Shown here piece after piece: positions 36,313 through 44,459 of a stretch of 64,000 nt of DNA; position 1 is the first letter of the stretch; the number at the start of each line of letters is the position of its first letter. The notes under the pieces were generated by a model, which saw only the letters and a list, made by a program, of their open reading frames with translations, had not been told where the DNA came from and did not search any database. Position numbers and translations under genes: made by a program. The DNA is taken from NCBI GenBank assembly GCA_035504235.1, contig DATJSH010000201.1:1-64000 (forward strand), written 5' to 3'. Origin of the DNA: DATARH01 sp035504235. Lineage in GTDB: Bacteria; Pseudomonadota; Alphaproteobacteria; ATCC43930; CGMCC-115725.

Positions 36313-37562
36313 TGGCGCAAGGCGGCGTGGTTCGCCGAGTCGTGATCGTCGGCGCCGGCCACGGCGGGTTTCAGGTTGCCGCGTCGCTGCGCCAGCACGG
36401 GTTCGACGGCGCGGTGGTGCTGATCGGCGACGAGCCGCATCTGCCCTATCAGCGCCCACCGCTGTCGAAGGATTATCTCGACGGCAAGATCGGGTTCGAC
36501 CTGCTGCAGATGCGGCCGGCCTCGTTTTTCGACGAGCATCGCATCGAGCTGATGAGCGGTCAGGCGGTTGCGGCGATCGATCGCCCCGAAAAGGCCGTCG
36601 CGCTCGCGGACGGCAAGCGCCTCGCCTACGACCATCTCGTGCTGGCGACGGGCGCTCGCAACCGCGTGCCGCCGCTGCCGGGTATCGAGCTGGACGGCGT
36701 GTGTTATCTGCGCGACCTCGCCGAGACCGAGGCGCTCAAAGAGCGCCTCGCCGCCTGTCGCAACGCCATCGTCGTCGGCGCCGGGTTTATCGGACTCGAA
36801 TTCGCCGCGATTGCCCGCGGCAAGGGCGTGCCGGTGCAGATCGTCGAGCTGGTCGACCGGGTCATGGCGCGCGTTGTCTGCCCGGAGACTTCGGCCTATT
36901 TTGGCCGCGAGCATCAGAAGACCGGCGTCGAGTTCAGCTTTGGCACGAGCGTCGAGCGGATCGCCGGCGCGGGCGGCAAGGTCAGCCATGTCGTGCTCGG
37001 CGACGGCCGTACGTTGCCCGCCGATCTGGTGCTGATCAGCATCGGGGTGGTGCCCAATGAGGATCTTGCCGCGGCGGCGGGGCTGGCGGTGGCGAACGGC
37101 GTCGTGGTCGATGAGCAGCTGTTGACCGCCGACCTCGGCATCTCGGCGATCGGCGATTGCGCCTCTTTTCCTTCGCGGCACTCCCTCAGAAATCCGGTGC
37201 GGCTCGAAGCGGTGCAGAACGCCACCGACCACGCGCGCTGCGTCGCCAGCCGGCTCGTCGGAAAGCCTTATGCCTACGAGGCACTGCCTTGGTTTTGGAG
37301 CGAGCAAGGGGCACTTAGGCTGCAGATTGCCGGGCTTACTACCGGGTTCCAGCAGGTCGTGCTGCGCGGCGACTACGAGAAGGGCGAATACTCGGCCTTC
37401 TGCTATGCGGGCGACAAACTGCTGGGCATCGAGTCGATCAACAAGCCGGCCGACCACGCGTTCGCCCGCCGGCTTCTGGCCGCCGGAAAGAGCATTACAC
37501 CGACAGAGGCCGCCGATCCGAGCTTCGACCTGCGTGCCGCCGCAATGGCGCGGCCCGGCTAA
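36312..37562 (+). CDS. FAD-dependent ferredoxin reductase
   Basis: A 416-residue pyridine-nucleotide-disulfide-type flavoprotein without redox-active disulfide. The FAD site is VVIVGAGHGGFQVAASL, the NAD site NAIVVGAGFIGLEFAAIA, and ISAIGDCASFP is the C-terminal FAD motif. The closest groups are putidaredoxin/rhodocoxin reductases. It starts inside the ferredoxin stop codon, so the two form a class I electron-transfer chain. No P450 or Rieske oxygenase lies in this window. Its stop overlaps the MFS gene stop. Confidence 0.92.
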   Translation: MAQGGVVRRVVIVGAGHGGFQVAASLRQHGFDGAVVLIGDEPHLPYQRPPLSKDYLDGKIGFDLLQMRPASFFDEHRIELMSGQAVAAIDRPEKAVALADGKRLAYDHLVLATGARNRVPPLPGIELDGVCYLRDLAETEALKERLAACRNAIVVGAGFIGLEFAAIARGKGVPVQIVELVDRVMARVVCPETSAYFGREHQKTGVEFSFGTSVERIAGAGGKVSHVVLGDGRTLPADLVLISIGVVPNEDLAAAAGLAVANGVVVDEQLLTADLGISAIGDCASFPSRHSLRNPVRLEAVQNATDHARCVASRLVGKPYAYEALPWFWSEQGALRLQIAGLTTGFQQVVLRGDYEKGEYSAFCYAGDKLLGIESINKPADHAFARRLLAAGKSITPTEAADPSFDLRAAAMARPG

Positions 37563-38842
37563 TCCGCCATTGCCGGTGCCGCGGCGTCGGCGACGTCGCC
37601 GATCGTGCCGCGGCCGAAGATGAGGGCGCTTGCGGCGCCGATCAGCGCCAGCACGCCGGCGACGGTAAAGGCGGCGCTGAACGTGCCAGTGGCCTGGACG
37701 ATGTAGCCGGTGACGATCGGCGCGCAGAGGCCGAAGCTGTTGCCGCCCAGCACCAGGAACGCGAAGGCGCGCCCCGCGTCCGCCGGCGAGCGCAGGATGT
37801 CGCTCACCAGCGCGGCGTTGGTCGCCGGCCCGGCGTTGCTGAACGTCACCGCGATCGATACCAGGATCGTCACCGCGGTCAGCGATTCGACATACGGGAC
37901 GAACAGCCCCGCCGATGTCGCGATCAGGCAGATGCCGAGAAGATAGCGCCGCTTTCCCGCATGCACTGCATCGTGCGACAGCATCTTGTCGCCGATCCAG
38001 TTGATGACGACGTTGAGCACCGTGGCCGCGAAGAACGGGATCGAGGTGAAGACGCCGGCCTGCATCAGCGACAGATGCCGCGCATTTTCGAGGTAGTTCG
38101 GCAGCCAGGTCAAATAGAGGTAGACAGAATAGACGCAGCATCCTTGCGAGACGAAGAGCCCCCACATCGCCGGCGCCCGGGCGAGGCCGAGATAGCCGAC
38201 GCCGCCGTGGTCGGGTACCTCGATGCCGGCATCGCGTTCGGCAAGGATGCGCTGCCGTTCCGGCTCGGGGATCCACTTCGTCTTTTCCGGGGTTGAGACC
38301 AGCGAGGCCCAGACGACGACCCAGACAAACCCGACCGCGCCGGTAATAACAAACGACCATCGCCAGGAAAGAGCCTGAATCAGCCAAGCGACCACTGGTG
38401 CGCCAAGTGCCGGGCCGAGGCTCGACCCGGCCGAGATAAATGCGATCGCGGTGCCGCGCTCGGTGTAGGGACCCCAGGCGCGCACGCTGCGATAGGTCAC
38501 CGGCGCGAATGGCGCCTCGCCGACCCCCATGCCCAACCGGGTCAAGATCATCGTGAAAAAGCTCGTCGCGGCGCCTGTCAGCATTTGCGCCGCCGACCAC
38601 ACCGTGGTCGCCATGCTCGCCACGACGTGAGGGCCCAACCGGTCGATCAGCTTGCCGCCGGGCAGCATCGTCACGACGTAGGCCCAGAAGAACGAGGAGA
38701 AAAGATAGCCGAGCGCGACGGGTGACAGGCCGAGCTCCGCAGCGATCGGCTTGCCGGCGACCGAGATGTTTACCCGGTCGACGTAAGCGATCATATTGAA
38801 CAGGAACAGGAGGCCATAGACGCCAAACCGGCGGTAGGTCAT
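37559..38842 (-). CDS. MFS transporter (anion:cation symporter group)
   Basis: A 427-residue twelve-helix transporter from ATG 38842. VYGLLFLFNMIAYVDRVNIS is the first helix with the ACS-family DRxNIS motif, and LIDRLGPHVV between helices 2 and 3 is the MFS loop motif. The ACS group takes up organic anions such as glucarate, phthalate or hydroxy acids with H+ or Na+. The gene converges on the ferredoxin reductase, sharing stop codons. Confidence 0.88.
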   Translation of the reverse strand: MTYRRFGVYGLLFLFNMIAYVDRVNISVAGKPIAAELGLSPVALGYLFSSFFWAYVVTMLPGGKLIDRLGPHVVASMATTVWSAAQMLTGAATSFFTMILTRLGMGVGEAPFAPVTYRSVRAWGPYTERGTAIAFISAGSSLGPALGAPVVAWLIQALSWRWSFVITGAVGFVWVVVWASLVSTPEKTKWIPEPERQRILAERDAGIEVPDHGGVGYLGLARAPAMWGLFVSQGCCVYSVYLYLTWLPNYLENARHLSLMQAGVFTSIPFFAATVLNVVINWIGDKMLSHDAVHAGKRRYLLGICLIATSAGLFVPYVESLTAVTILVSIAVTFSNAGPATNAALVSDILRSPADAGRAFAFLVLGGNSFGLCAPIVTGYIVQATGTFSAAFTVAGVLALIGAASALIFGRGTIGDVADAAAPAMAD

Positions 38843-38987
38843 CGTCGGTGTTCTCCCCAGATGCGCGCGGCCGCGACCATCGGCCGTTCTTGACCCATGA
38901 CTCTCGCACGAGACGAAGCGGCCGCGAAGCGGCCGCGGCCGGTCGCAGCGCTGCAATGCGCCGACCGCAACCGTGTTATCGTGCGGA

Positions 38988-39659
38988 ATGACGCTGCCGC
39001 GCCTGCCCGAGGCCGTCGTCTTCGACATGGACGGCCTCATCTTCGATACCGAGACGCTTTATCAGGAAGCCGCCCTGCTCGCGGCGGCGGAGGGCGGGCA
39101 CGATGTCAGCTCGGGGATCGTCTTCCGGCTGGTCGGTCTGCCCTGGCGGCGAGGTCGCGAATTGCTGATCGAACATTTCGGCGCGGCCTTCCCGGTGGAG
39201 AATTTCGAGGCCGCCTGGCGTCGCCATTTCTGGTTGATCGCCGAGACGCGCCTGGCGTTGAAGCCGGGGGTGATCGAGCTGCTCGATCTGCTGGACGCGC
39301 TGGAGCTGCCAAAGGCGATCGCCACCTCGTCATCGCACGCCACCGTGCAAAACCATTTGACGGCGCACGGCCTGGCCGGCCGTTTTCAGGCGATTGTCGG
39401 CGACGGCGACTACGCGGCGGGGAAGCCCGCGCCCGATCCGTTTCTCACGGCCGCCGCGCGCCTTGGGGTCGCCCCCGAGGCGTGCCTGGCGCTCGAGGAC
39501 TCGCATAATGGCATCCGCTCGGCCAGCGCTGCGGGGATGATGACGATCATGGTCCCCGACCTGCTTTCGCCCACCGACGAAATCCGCGGGTTGTGCGCGT
39601 TCGTCGCCGCCGACCTCCACGAGGTTAGCCGGCTCATCCTTGCGACTGCGGCGAATTGA
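38988..39659 (+). CDS. HAD-superfamily hydrolase (beta-phosphoglucomutase/phosphatase-like)
   Basis: A 223-residue HAD protein from ATG 38988. Motif I is VFDMDGLIFDTE, motif II IATSSSH, motif III GKPAPDPF and motif IV LALEDSHNGIRSA. The cap domain is the alpha-helical C1 type between residues 15 and 90. It should dephosphorylate or isomerise a small phosphorylated metabolite through an aspartyl-phosphate intermediate. It is not clearly operonic with the SDR gene 69 bases later. Confidence 0.88.
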   Translation: MTLPRLPEAVVFDMDGLIFDTETLYQEAALLAAAEGGHDVSSGIVFRLVGLPWRRGRELLIEHFGAAFPVENFEAAWRRHFWLIAETRLALKPGVIELLDLLDALELPKAIATSSSHATVQNHLTAHGLAGRFQAIVGDGDYAAGKPAPDPFLTAAARLGVAPEACLALEDSHNGIRSASAAGMMTIMVPDLLSPTDEIRGLCAFVAADLHEVSRLILATAAN

Positions 39660-39728
39660 CAAACCCGAGCGCCGCCGGGTCAACTGGCCGGGGCGAGATT
39701 TGAGCGAGATTTGGGAGGAGCTTCGACG

Positions 39729-40646
39729 ATGGGCATGCTCGATGGGCGCGTGGCGATTTGCACCGGCGCGGCGCGCGGAGTGGGCGCGGAGGTCGCCAAG
39801 GAAATGGCGCGCGAGGGCGCGAAGATCGTCATCGTCGATCCCGGCGTCGGCGGCGGCGGCGAGGGCGGCGGCGAGGCCCCGGCCCAGGCGATGGCCGACG
39901 AGATCAAGGGCATGGGCTACGAGGCGGTCGCCAATTTCGGCTCGGTCGCCGAGTTCGACGACTGTCTCAAGATGGTCCAGCAGGCGCGCGACACATTCGG
40001 TCGGCTCGACATCGTGTTCAACGCGGCCGGCATCCTCAGGGACAAGATGTTCCACAACATGTTCCCGGAGGATTGGCAGGCGGTGATCGACGTGCACCTG
40101 ACGGGGCATTTCAACATCAACCGAGCGGCGATCAACCTGTTCCGCGAACAGAATTACGGGCGGATGATCCTCGTCTCGTCGACCTCCGGGCTGCTCGGCA
40201 ATATCGGCCAGGTCAATTACGGCTCTGCCAAGATGGGCATCGTCGCAATGGCGCGCATCATCGCGATGGAGAACGCGTCGAAGGGGATCACCGCCAATGT
40301 CATCGCCCCCTCGGCCGATACCCGCATGACCCGCTCGGTGCCGACCCCGAAAGACCCCTCCGCCGCCGCCCAGCGCGAGGAACGGCTGCGCCGCAGCCCC
40401 GCCGACGCGATCGCCCCGTTATGCGCCTTTCTCGCCTCCGAGCAGGCGAGCTATGTCAACGGCCAGGTCTTCCACCAGCGCGGCGGCGAGCTGTCGCTCT
40501 ATGGCCACATGCGCCCTATCCGCATGGTCCACCGCAACGGCGGCTGGACCACGCAGACGATCGCCGAGGTCGCGATGCCGTCCCTGCAAAACGGTTTCAC
40601 CTCGCTCGATTCGCGCAACACCCATGCCGGCCTGCCATTGGAGTAG
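39729..40646 (+). CDS. Short-chain dehydrogenase/reductase (SDR)
   Basis: A 305-residue SDR from ATG 39729, with GGGAGGAG upstream. The NAD(P) motif is TGAARGVG, then NAAG, catalytic Ser151, Tyr164 and Lys168 (in VNYGSAKMG). It is longer than the usual 250 residues owing to a glycine-rich insertion near residues 40-48 (GVGGGGEGGGE) and a C-terminal extension resembling MaoC-linked or (3R)-hydroxyacyl-CoA dehydrogenase SDRs. It is followed within 4 bases by a membrane protein gene that lacks a standard start codon. Confidence 0.88.
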   Translation: MGMLDGRVAICTGAARGVGAEVAKEMAREGAKIVIVDPGVGGGGEGGGEAPAQAMADEIKGMGYEAVANFGSVAEFDDCLKMVQQARDTFGRLDIVFNAAGILRDKMFHNMFPEDWQAVIDVHLTGHFNINRAAINLFREQNYGRMILVSSTSGLLGNIGQVNYGSAKMGIVAMARIIAMENASKGITANVIAPSADTRMTRSVPTPKDPSAAAQREERLRRSPADAIAPLCAFLASEQASYVNGQVFHQRGGELSLYGHMRPIRMVHRNGGWTTQTIAEVAMPSLQNGFTSLDSRNTHAGLPLE

Positions 40647-40649
40647 CCC

Positions 40650-41744
40650 ATAACCCTCGACCCACAGCCGGCGCCCAAACCGGCGCCGCGCGAGGCGCCG
40701 GCGGGCTTTGTCCTGCTGCTGATCCTGGCGTGCTTCTGCTATATCCCGATGGTCGGGGCGATCTACGGCGCGCCGGACGGCGACCCCGCGATGTCCAGCG
40801 GCGAATCCAATTATTCGCTCGGCTGGGTCGAACTCTGGGTGATGCTGTTCGGCGGGCTGCTGTGGCTGGCGCTTGGCGGCATGCTGATTGCCGCGGCGCG
40901 CTCGGGCCGAATGCCAGCGTGGGCGCAATCCTGGACCATGATCCTGCACATCGCGGCGGCGATCACCGTCTGGGCCGTTCTCCAAGTCGACGTCAACGAG
41001 GATGGCGGCATCTCGATCATCGTCCCGGCACTGCTGCCGCTAGTGCTCGGCGGCTACGCCGCGGCGATGCGGCTGCCCGTATTCGCGCATCTGCCGCCCG
41101 GGCGCGTCAGCTACACCGCATTGATCGCGGGCGGGATCGTCATCGGTGCGGCGATCCCGCTTGGCCTTCTCGATAAGCACAACCTGCCAGCGCATGTCGC
41201 GGCGGATGCGGCTCGGCTCGATGCTCGCATCGCCAAGGAACAGGTCGAATCTGACAAGGCGCGAGCGGAAGAGGAGGCTCACTTTAAGACGCTGACGCCG
41301 GCTTCCCCGCTTCGAGACTATGACCGCTACATCCATTTCACCGAGCCGGGCAGCCCCGAGCGCGCCGCCGCGCTGGCCGGCGCGCGGCTGGTGAAATCTC
41401 GTCAGGCCGACGCGGTCCAGATGCTCGACGATGGGCAAATCACTCAGCTATGGGAGCTTTGGCAGCTCGACCTTCAACTGACACCGGCCTTTTGCGCGGC
41501 CTATGACAGGGCGTTGCAGAAAGTTGCGACCAGCGATGATGTGTATGATTTGCATGTCGGCGAGCTGATCAAGGATCAGTTGCCGAACATCAAGTTTTTC
41601 GTCGACGGCCATTGCAATCTCGACGCCAGCCTCACCGCCGCCGAGACGCGGGTCAACAAGATCATCCCGGAATATACGGGCGACGATCAAAAGGAATGGA
41701 CGGGCTTTCTCGCGACCCTTAACGCTCTTCACCACAAAGAGTGA
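40650..41744 (+). CDS. Membrane protein of unknown function, possibly started at ATA
   Basis: The first in-frame ATG is at 40749, but the frame is open back to the SDR stop codon and encodes a convincing first helix (GFVLLLILACFCYIP) upstream of it. ATA at 40650 follows GGAG (40640-40643) at normal spacing and would give a 364-residue protein beginning TLDPQPAPKPAP. About four membrane helices fill the first 160 residues, followed by a long soluble part with a helical AKEQVESDKARAEEEAHF segment. The family is unknown to me. A changed ATG to ATA start is as likely as use of a rare start codon. Confidence 0.6.
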   Translation: MTLDPQPAPKPAPREAPAGFVLLLILACFCYIPMVGAIYGAPDGDPAMSSGESNYSLGWVELWVMLFGGLLWLALGGMLIAAARSGRMPAWAQSWTMILHIAAAITVWAVLQVDVNEDGGISIIVPALLPLVLGGYAAAMRLPVFAHLPPGRVSYTALIAGGIVIGAAIPLGLLDKHNLPAHVAADAARLDARIAKEQVESDKARAEEEAHFKTLTPASPLRDYDRYIHFTEPGSPERAAALAGARLVKSRQADAVQMLDDGQITQLWELWQLDLQLTPAFCAAYDRALQKVATSDDVYDLHVGELIKDQLPNIKFFVDGHCNLDASLTAAETRVNKIIPEYTGDDQKEWTGFLATLNALHHKE

Positions 41745-41751
41745 ATTTCGG

Positions 41752-42084
41752 CTATTGCCCGCTCGCCTTGGCCAGCTGGTAACACCAGTAGAACGAGGTT
41801 TGGCCGCGCTTGCGGAAGTCGCATTTGGCGAGAACGTTGCCCTTTTGCAGGAAGTAGTGGACGTCGGGCTCGGCCTTCGGCTCGGTCTCCGAGGTATCGT
41901 AAACGACCGAGACGAGCGTGTAGCCGTCGTCGATGAGGTCATAGAGGCTCTTGTCGCTGGACTGCCATTTGGAGGGATGGCCCTCGGAGGTCGGCTGGCC
42001 GACCGGCGTTTGAGCCTCAGCGGCGATGCCCATCGCCAGCCCCAAGCCCACGGCAATCACCGCTTGCACCCCCAAGCGCCGCAT
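41752..42084 (-). CDS. Small secreted hypothetical protein
   Basis: A 110-residue protein from ATG 42084, with GGGAGGGACG upstream. RRLGVQAVIAVGLGLAMGIAAEA is a Sec signal cleaved near AEAQTP. The mature part, SDKSLYDLIDDGYTLVSVVY then KCDFRKRGQTSFYWCYQL, has two Cys and may be disulfide-linked in the periplasm. Its function is unknown. It is convergent with the preceding membrane protein gene. Confidence 0.75.
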   Translation of the reverse strand: MRRLGVQAVIAVGLGLAMGIAAEAQTPVGQPTSEGHPSKWQSSDKSLYDLIDDGYTLVSVVYDTSETEPKAEPDVHYFLQKGNVLAKCDFRKRGQTSFYWCYQLAKASGQ

Positions 42085-42275
42085 CGTCCCCTCCCTGCTC
42101 ACGCGTGCATTACAATAGCCGAATTGATGCGAGGCGCGGGCCATAGGTGCAATCCCGGCGCGCCGAGGCGCGGCTTGGCAGCTTGTCACGATGATGTGAT
42201 GATGGCGGTCGTGTTCCCGCTCATGCGGTGCCAAAGGTGGGGCGGATGCCCGACCGCGCTTGATAGGAGTCGGCC

Positions 42276-42596
42276 ATGATCACCGCGATTGTCCAATACC
42301 GCCTGCCGCCCAGCATCGACCAGGCCGCATGCGCCGCGCATTTCCGCCAGATTGCGGCGGGCTTCCGCATCGTGCCGGGGCTGATACGCAAGCAATTCAT
42401 CTATGCCGAGGACGGCTGGGCCGGCGGTGTCTATCTGTGGAAGACCCGTGACGACGCCGAGGCGTTCTATTCCGGGGCGTGGCTCGACGGCATCCGCGAA
42501 CGCTACGGCATGGATCCGCAAATCAAGTATTTCAACACGGCCTGCATCACCGACAACTCGGTCGAGGCGATCCTGTTGCCCGACGCGGCGGAGTAA
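42276..42596 (+). CDS. Small ABM-like (YdhR-type) protein
   Basis: A 106-residue single-domain alpha/beta-barrel protein: ITAIVQYRLPPSIDQAACAA, GLIRKQFIYAEDGWAGGVYL and WKTRDDAEAFYSGAWLDGI follow the dimeric ABM/YdhR-like monooxygenase pattern. TAGGAG lies about 7 bases before the ATG. Family proteins are putative quinol-type monooxygenases; no partner is adjacent. Confidence 0.75.
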   Translation: MITAIVQYRLPPSIDQAACAAHFRQIAAGFRIVPGLIRKQFIYAEDGWAGGVYLWKTRDDAEAFYSGAWLDGIRERYGMDPQIKYFNTACITDNSVEAILLPDAAE

Positions 42597-42635
42597 GCCT
42601 CGCCCCATTGCGTCCTTCGAGACGTCCTTCCAATG

Positions 42636-42716
42636 CCGCTCCCCGGCGCAAGCCGGGGTCCACTCTCGGCGGTTCGAACGGCGGATCGGTTGCTCCCGCC
42701 TTTCGCCGGGAAGCGG
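42636..42716. repeat. Dispersed hairpin repeat
   Basis: A perfect hairpin CCCCGGC-gcaa-GCCGGGG (42641-42658) and a second, imperfect one (TCCCG...CGGGA near 42693-42710) are enclosed by CCGCT/AGCGG arms. It lies between the YdhR-like gene and the polysaccharide-export gene, which converge here, and may serve as a transcription stop for both. Confidence 0.65.
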
Positions 42717-42733
42717 AACATTGAAGGCAGCGG

Positions 42734-43447
42734 TCAGTGCGGCACCGCGACCCGTGGGATGAGCTGCTGCGCCGGGGCAACCGGCACGATGTTGTAGGTC
42801 GCCGAGAACGGCAGGTTCTTGACGTAGCCGGCGAGAAATTCGTTGACCGACCCGATCGGCGACAGCGGCACGTAGACGACATCGTAGGATTTAAGCACCG
42901 GATCGGCACTGCCCGGTGCTGGAGCGAGCGCCTCCTGGTAGGCGTGGACGTTGCCGGTCTCGTCGCGCCGGATCACCAGGATGTCGCCGGTCTCCGCTCC
43001 GGTCTTGAGGCCACCGGCCTCGGTGACCGCACGCTCCAGGGTCAGCGGCAGGTCGCTGCGGACAAGACCGGGTTTGGCGACCGCGCCCTCGACCCACAGC
43101 ACCTCCGGCGCATAGGAACGTACGGTCAGCGACAAGGTGGGGTACTTGATCTGCCGGGCGTAGAGCGCCGAGAGGCGCTTGGTCGCTTCGTTCACCGTGA
43201 GCCCGCCGACCACGACGCTGCCGATCAGCTTTGGCGCGACCGTGCCGTCTTCGCCGACCGTGATCTTGTCGTTGAACTCGGGCGAGAACGGAAAGCGGAT
43301 TTCGAACACGTCGCCCGCGGTCAGCGTGTGCTCCGGCGCCAAGGGCGCGCCGCTCGGTGTTACCGTGCCCGACGCCAAGGGCGGAGCCTTTGCCGCCGCA
43401 CAGCCGGCCAGCGCGAGCGCCAGGGCGATGACGGTGACGCGACGCAA
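42734..43447 (-). CDS. Polysaccharide biosynthesis/export lipoprotein (Wza-like)
   Basis: A 237-residue outer-membrane lipoprotein: lipobox in LALALAGCAAAK, then the Poly_export domain LTAGDVFEIRFPFSPEFND followed by an SLBB-like repeat EVLWVEGAVAKPGLV. It resembles the periplasmic part of Wza-type polysaccharide export channels. No Wzc/Wzz, Wzy or glycosyltransferase gene is adjacent, so the polymer is unknown. It lies 5 bases after the OmpA-family gene in the same unit. Confidence 0.88.
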   Translation of the reverse strand: MRRVTVIALALALAGCAAAKAPPLASGTVTPSGAPLAPEHTLTAGDVFEIRFPFSPEFNDKITVGEDGTVAPKLIGSVVVGGLTVNEATKRLSALYARQIKYPTLSLTVRSYAPEVLWVEGAVAKPGLVRSDLPLTLERAVTEAGGLKTGAETGDILVIRRDETGNVHAYQEALAPAPGSADPVLKSYDVVYVPLSPIGSVNEFLAGYVKNLPFSATYNIVPVAPAQQLIPRVAVPH

Positions 43448-43452
43448 CGGTG

Positions 43453-44022
43453 TCAGCCAGCCGGTCCTTCGACGACAATTTCCACCCGTCGGTTCTGTGC
43501 TCGCCCGGCCGGGGTGCTGTTGGACGCGACCGGGTGTGTCTCGGCGCGGCCCTTGGCCGAGATCAGCGCCGGACTCACACCGTGCGCGCGCAAATAATCG
43601 GCGACCACATCAGCGCGCTTTGACGACAACTCCATGTTGCTGTTGATGTTCATCTTCTTGAGCGGAGGGCCAACGTTTTCGTCGTCGGTGTAGCCGTACA
43701 CGACGATCTTGTTTTTGATGCCGCGCAGGCGGGCGGCGATATCGTTGAGCGCGGCCTGGCCGCTGGCGCTGAGGCTGACCCCGTGGGGTGCGAACAGCGT
43801 GTCGGCCGAGATTGTATAGGTATTCTGCTGGCCTTGTTGCGCCTGCCGGTTTTGCTGCAGTTGCGCCTGCAGCGCCTGGTTTTCCGATTGGAGCTTCTGA
43901 TTGGCCGCCTGCGACTGCTCGTAGCTCTGCTGCAGCGCATCGTATTTCTGCTGCGTCGCGCAACCCGCGACCAGCAGCGCGCAAAACGGCACGAGCAGCG
44001 CGACCTTCGGCTTCCCCATCAT
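43453..44022 (-). CDS. OmpA-family lipoprotein
   Basis: A 189-residue protein starting at tandem ATGs (44022/44019). The lipobox is in PFCALLVAGCATQQ. A Gln-rich coiled-coil segment (KYDALQQSYEQSQAANQKL) spans about residues 26-65. The C-terminal OmpA domain has LSSKRADVVADYLRAHGV and NRRVEIVVEG for peptidoglycan binding. It anchors the outer membrane to the wall and precedes the Wza-like gene, so the two may form one export station. Confidence 0.88.
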   Translation of the reverse strand: MMGKPKVALLVPFCALLVAGCATQQKYDALQQSYEQSQAANQKLQSENQALQAQLQQNRQAQQGQQNTYTISADTLFAPHGVSLSASGQAALNDIAARLRGIKNKIVVYGYTDDENVGPPLKKMNINSNMELSSKRADVVADYLRAHGVSPALISAKGRAETHPVASNSTPAGRAQNRRVEIVVEGPAG

Positions 44023-44041
44023 GCCCCCCCTGTCGCCCAAC

Positions 44042-44449
44042 CTATTGCCGGTCGATGCGCTCAACCCCGCTGATGTTCATCGACCAGGGCAGCGCCGAGC
44101 TGCACCAGATCTGCCGCGCTGGTGCACCGAGCTGGGCACGCTGATCGATCCCGCCGACCCGTAGGCCGTAGGACGAAGGGTTCGGGCTGGGATCGGTGGC
44201 GTAGATCGGCGTACCGCATTCGGGGCAGAACGCGTGGGCGCGCTTGTTACCGCTCTCAGCGGTTTTGAGATAGATTTTCGGTGTGCCGCTCTTCAGCGCG
44301 AAGGTGCCGGGCAGGCTCGCGATATTGGTACGGAACGCCGTGCCGGTGAGCTTTTGGCAGTCACTGCAATGGCACACCCGAACCGTCACTGGATCGACCT
44401 CAGCCTCGTATTTGATGTGCCCGCAGTGGCAGCCGCCGGTGATTTTCAT
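44042..44449 (-). CDS. GFA-family zinc protein
   Basis: A 135-residue protein with the GFA/CENP-V fold: TGGCHCGHIKYEAE, VCHCSDCQKLTGTAF and AFCPECGTPIY supply the Cys pairs for zinc. Members are annotated as glutathione-dependent formaldehyde-activating enzyme, but the role of most is unproven. It lies 10 bases downstream of the acyl-CoA dehydrogenase gene on the same strand. Confidence 0.87.
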   Translation of the reverse strand: MKITGGCHCGHIKYEAEVDPVTVRVCHCSDCQKLTGTAFRTNIASLPGTFALKSGTPKIYLKTAESGNKRAHAFCPECGTPIYATDPSPNPSSYGLRVGGIDQRAQLGAPARQIWCSSALPWSMNISGVERIDRQ

Positions 44450-44459
44450 CTCTGTTCCC

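Noticed and set aside
36141..38909. A 922-codon open frame on the minus strand
   Set aside because: It runs antisense across the ferredoxin reductase and then out of frame over the MFS gene. Its composition (Arg, Gly and His rich) is that of a GC-rich shadow frame, and it has no domain motifs.
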